Source of the DNA: Anaerolineales bacterium
GTDB lineage: Bacteria; Chloroflexota; Anaerolineae; Anaerolineales; UBA4823
Assembly: GCA_016932955.1 (NCBI GenBank)
Contig: JAFGBV010000162.1
Coordinates: forward strand, 1 to 8,089
DNA length: 8,089 nucleotides
Direction of reading: 5' to 3'
In this document: positions 5,841-8,089 of the stretch, in pieces
Layout: the number at the start of each line of letters is the position of its first letter
Position numbering within the stretch: the stretch's first letter is position 1
Notes under the pieces: generated by a model
Database searches by the model: none
The model's input: only the letters and a program-made list of their open reading frames with translations
Told to the model about the DNA's origin: nothing
Translations under genes and position numbers: made by a program

Positions 5841-7352
5841 ATGAACTTTTTACTGCATCCCCTTACTCTAACGATTTTCTTTCCCCTGCTCGGCATCCTG
5901 GTCATCTTGTTCATCAAGAACGAGCAGAAGAACACCATCCGCTGGGTGGCGCTGCTGACGTCGCTGGTGACCTTTGGCATCTCGATTGCCACACTGGTGC
6001 AGTTCAACCCCAACAGTGCAGCGATTCAGATGGAGATCAACCTGCCATGGATCACGGTGGCGGGCTTCAACATCAGCTACCACATCGGCGTTGACGGTCT
6101 AAGCATCTTGTTGCTTTTACTGACCACATTCCTGACCCCTATCTCCATCCTGTCCACCTGGAGTGCGGTGCAAGACAGGGTGAAGGACTTCATGATCTTC
6201 TTCCTGTTGCTGGAAGTGGGCATGTCGGGCGTATTTGTCTCACTCGACCTGTTCCTGTTTTATGTATTCTGGGAATTTACTCTGGTGCCAATGTACTTCC
6301 TGATCGGTGTCTGGGGTGGTCCGCGGCGCACGTATGCAGCGATCAAATTCTTCCTGTACACCATGGCTGGCTCGATCTTGATGCTGCTGGCGATCTTATG
6401 GCTGGGCATCAACCAAGGCACATTCTCAGTGACTGAGCTGATCAGTAATGACGCAATTCCGGCTGATATCCAGTTCTGGCTGTTCCTGGCATTTGCGGCG
6501 GCTTTCGCCATCAAGGTACCGATGTGGCCGTTGCACTCCTGGTTGCCAGATGCGCATGTGGAAGCGCCGACCGCAGGCTCGGTCATCCTGGCGGGTGTTT
6601 TGCTGAAGATGGGCACCTATGGTTTCCTGCGCTTCAATTTGCCGATGTTCCCACAGGCGGCGGTGCGCCTGGCACCCTGGATGGCAGGCCTGGCAGTGGT
6701 AGGCATCCTGTACGGTGCGGCAGTTTCTTATGCTCAGAAAGACATTAAAAAATTGGTGGCTTATTCCTCGGTGAGCCACCTGGGCTTCGTCATGCTGGGC
6801 TTGTTTGCGTTGAATTCACAGGGAATCCAGGGCGGCATCTTGCAGATGATCAATCATGGCTTGAGCACGGGTGCTCTGTTTTTGATCGTTGGAATGATTT
6901 ACGAGCGCCGCCACACCCGTGACATCGATGCCTTTGGCGGATTGTGGAAAGTGATGCCGATCTATGGAGTGCTGACACTGATCGTGACGCTATCCTCAAT
7001 GGGCTTACCGGGCTTGAACGGTTTTGTGGGTGAGTTTACCATCCTGTTGGGCGCCTTTGGCTCGGAAGCTATCGGCTCTTACTGGTTCGCGGGGCTCTCG
7101 GCAGCCGGTGTGATCCTGGCGGCGGTTTACATGCTCTTCATGTTCCAGAAGATGTTCTTAGGCCCGGTTGACAAAGAAGAAAATAAGGAATTGAAAGACC
7201 TGAACTGGCGCGAGATTATCACCCTGATCCCCTTACTGGTCTTTATCTTCTGGATTGGGCTGTATCCAAAACCATTCTTTGCGCTAATGAGCCCCGCAGT
7301 AGAAAACCTGGTAAGCATCTTACAAACAGCAGCTGCCGCAGGGCTTCCGTAA
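5841..7352 (+). CDS. nuoM: NADH-quinone oxidoreductase subunit M (NuoM / ND4 family)
   Basis: NuoM is the middle antiporter-like subunit of the membrane arm, between NuoN and NuoL. The 503-residue product is nearly the length of E. coli NuoM (509). Family motifs in order: HIGVDGLSILLLLLTTFLTP (81-100); FYVFWEFTLVPMYFLIGVWG (140-159) with channel Glu145; AIKVPMWPLHSWLPDAHVEA (223-242) with Lys225 in the broken helix; LLKMGTYGFLRF (254-265) with Lys256; DIKKLVAYSSVSHLGF (301-316); and GLNGFVGEF (391-399) with Glu398, the distal-channel glutamate (E. coli Glu407). WEFTLVPM together with HSWLPDAHVEAPT separates NuoM from NuoL and from Mrp or hydrogenase homologues. About 13 or 14 membrane segments are expected. 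The hydrophilic EENKELKDLNWRE (446-458) precedes the last helix. The start at 5841 is set by the GAGGA site and matches the usual short N-terminus. Confidence 0.97.
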   Translation: MNFLLHPLTLTIFFPLLGILVILFIKNEQKNTIRWVALLTSLVTFGISIATLVQFNPNSAAIQMEINLPWITVAGFNISYHIGVDGLSILLLLLTTFLTPISILSTWSAVQDRVKDFMIFFLLLEVGMSGVFVSLDLFLFYVFWEFTLVPMYFLIGVWGGPRRTYAAIKFFLYTMAGSILMLLAILWLGINQGTFSVTELISNDAIPADIQFWLFLAFAAAFAIKVPMWPLHSWLPDAHVEAPTAGSVILAGVLLKMGTYGFLRFNLPMFPQAAVRLAPWMAGLAVVGILYGAAVSYAQKDIKKLVAYSSVSHLGFVMLGLFALNSQGIQGGILQMINHGLSTGALFLIVGMIYERRHTRDIDAFGGLWKVMPIYGVLTLIVTLSSMGLPGLNGFVGEFTILLGAFGSEAIGSYWFAGLSAAGVILAAVYMLFMFQKMFLGPVDKEENKELKDLNWREIITLIPLLVFIFWIGLYPKPFFALMSPAVENLVSILQTAAAAGLP

Positions 7353-7360
7353 CTCGAAGC

Positions 7361-7365
7361 AGGAG
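7361..7365 (+). promoter_or_regulatory. Ribosome-binding site of nuoN
   Basis: AGGAG lies 8 bases before the ATG at 7374, in the 21-base gap after nuoM. It is the main evidence for the nuoN start, because the gene is cut at its 3' end. Confidence 0.65.
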
Positions 7366-7373
7366 TCTCATCC

Positions 7374-8089
7374 ATGGATTGGAGTCTACTGTTCGAAAAT
7401 TTGAAAGTTATTCTTCCACAAGTCGTGCTGGTCTTATGGGCTTGCGCGCTGCTGCTGGTTGACCTTGTGATCCCTAAAGAGCGTAAAGCATGGACGGCGG
7501 CTCTGGCGGCGCTTGGCTTACTGGTGGCATTAAGCATGACCATCACCCAAATGGGTCAAGAGGCTAGTGGAGCATTTGGCGGGATGGTGATCCGCGATGG
7601 ATTTGCCGTCTTTCTGAATGCTTTATTCCTGTTCAGCGGTCTGGCGGGGATTGCCGTGGCATACGATTACCTGAAGCGCATGGGGATTGAGCGCGGCGAG
7701 TATTATACGCTACTGTTGTTCTCCATCACTGGTATGATGCTGATGGCGCAGGCAGGCGACCTGATCATTGTGTTCCTGGCGCTAGAGCTGCTCTCGATTC
7801 CACTGTACGTGCTGGCAGGCTTTGCCCGGCCGCGCCCCGACTCGGAAGAAGCGGCCTTGAAATACTTCTTGTTGGGTGCGTTTGCGGGTGGCTTCCTGGT
7901 ATATGGCGTCGCACTGGTTTATGGCGCTACAGGCACCACTGGGCTGACCGGGATCATTAACCGGCTGGGAGTTGGGGCGGTGGATCTGCCATTGCTCGTG
8001 ATTGGTGCAGCGCTGATCCTGGTTGGTTTGGGATTCAAGGTGGCGGCTGTACCCTTCCACATGTGGACACCAGATGTTTATCATGGTGC
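7374..8089 (+). CDS. nuoN: NADH-quinone oxidoreductase subunit N (NuoN / ND2 family), N-terminal 238 residues, truncated by the window end
   Basis: NuoN is the proximal antiporter-like subunit, next to NuoK. The reading frame is open from ATG 7374 (MDWSLLFENLKVILPQ) to the window end, giving 238 complete codons of a protein that is usually about 480-500 residues. Visible family features are RDGFAVFLNALFL (74-86), the channel helix LALELLSIPLYVLAGF (135-150) with Glu138, the following EEAALKYFLLGAFAGGFLVY (158-177) with Lys163, and the broken-helix motif GFKVAAVPFHMWTPDVYHG (220-238) with Lys222 and His229. By motif these match E. coli Glu133, Lys158 and Lys217. PFHMWTPDVYHG is diagnostic for NuoN, as opposed to the HSWLPDAHVEAP of NuoM and the WLPDAMAGPTPV of NuoL. 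The C-terminal half, including the last channel Lys, lies beyond the window. Confidence 0.95.
   Translation, partial: MDWSLLFENLKVILPQVVLVLWACALLLVDLVIPKERKAWTAALAALGLLVALSMTITQMGQEASGAFGGMVIRDGFAVFLNALFLFSGLAGIAVAYDYLKRMGIERGEYYTLLLFSITGMMLMAQAGDLIIVFLALELLSIPLYVLAGFARPRPDSEEAALKYFLLGAFAGGFLVYGVALVYGATGTTGLTGIINRLGVGAVDLPLLVIGAALILVGLGFKVAAVPFHMWTPDVYHG

Noticed and set aside
3630..7352. nuoL and nuoM as Mrp/Mnh-type antiporter or hydrogenase membrane subunits
   Set aside because: The homologous core is shared, but the NuoL lateral-helix terminus, the NuoM-specific motifs and the full nuo gene order identify complex I.
7127..7546. 139-codon minus-strand open frame across the nuoM-nuoN junction
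   Set aside because: It spans two conserved plus-strand genes, has a Ser/Thr-rich low-complexity translation and no ribosome-binding site that I can support.

Overview
The window is a contiguous, same-strand stretch of a respiratory complex I (NADH:quinone oxidoreductase, NDH-1) operon. It runs nuoG (3' part), nuoH, nuoI, nuoJ, nuoK, nuoL, nuoM, nuoN (5' part), the gene order of the classical bacterial 14-gene nuo operon. Six genes are complete and two are cut by the window edges. Nothing is encoded convincingly on the minus strand.

The source looks like a bacterium of moderate-to-high GC with Shine-Dalgarno-led ATG starts. My best guess is a Chloroflexota member (Anaerolineae-like), from the overall flavour of the proteins: a 352-residue NuoH, a 727-residue NuoL with an expanded His-rich loop, and a NuoG ending in a short beta-rich domain. 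This is inference from protein style only; no marker gene is present.

Region by region: 2-1132 is the end of NuoG, the large iron-sulfur/molybdopterin-fold subunit of the peripheral arm. 1133-1210 is the only sizeable gap in the window (78 bases) and holds a strong imperfect hairpin at 1135-1170. From 1211 to 5813, nuoH-nuoI-nuoJ-nuoK-nuoL are packed with 3 to 10 bases between genes. The ribosome-binding sites of nuoI, nuoJ, nuoK and nuoL lie within or across the end of the preceding gene, a layout that suggests translational coupling. nuoM (5841-7352) and nuoN (7374 to the window end) follow after gaps of 27 and 21 bases.

The products form one machine. NuoG and NuoI carry electrons through iron-sulfur clusters towards quinone. 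NuoH forms the quinone-chamber base and joins the arms. NuoJ and NuoK continue the membrane arm. NuoL, NuoM and NuoN are the antiporter-like pumping subunits. The principal Glu and Lys residues of the transmembrane ion path are visible in NuoK, NuoL, NuoM and in the part of NuoN present, so the complex appears functional and ion-pumping. I found no undescribed system, mobile element, RNA gene or CRISPR array. The hairpin between nuoG and nuoH and the NuoL insertions are the only items I consider worth a second look.
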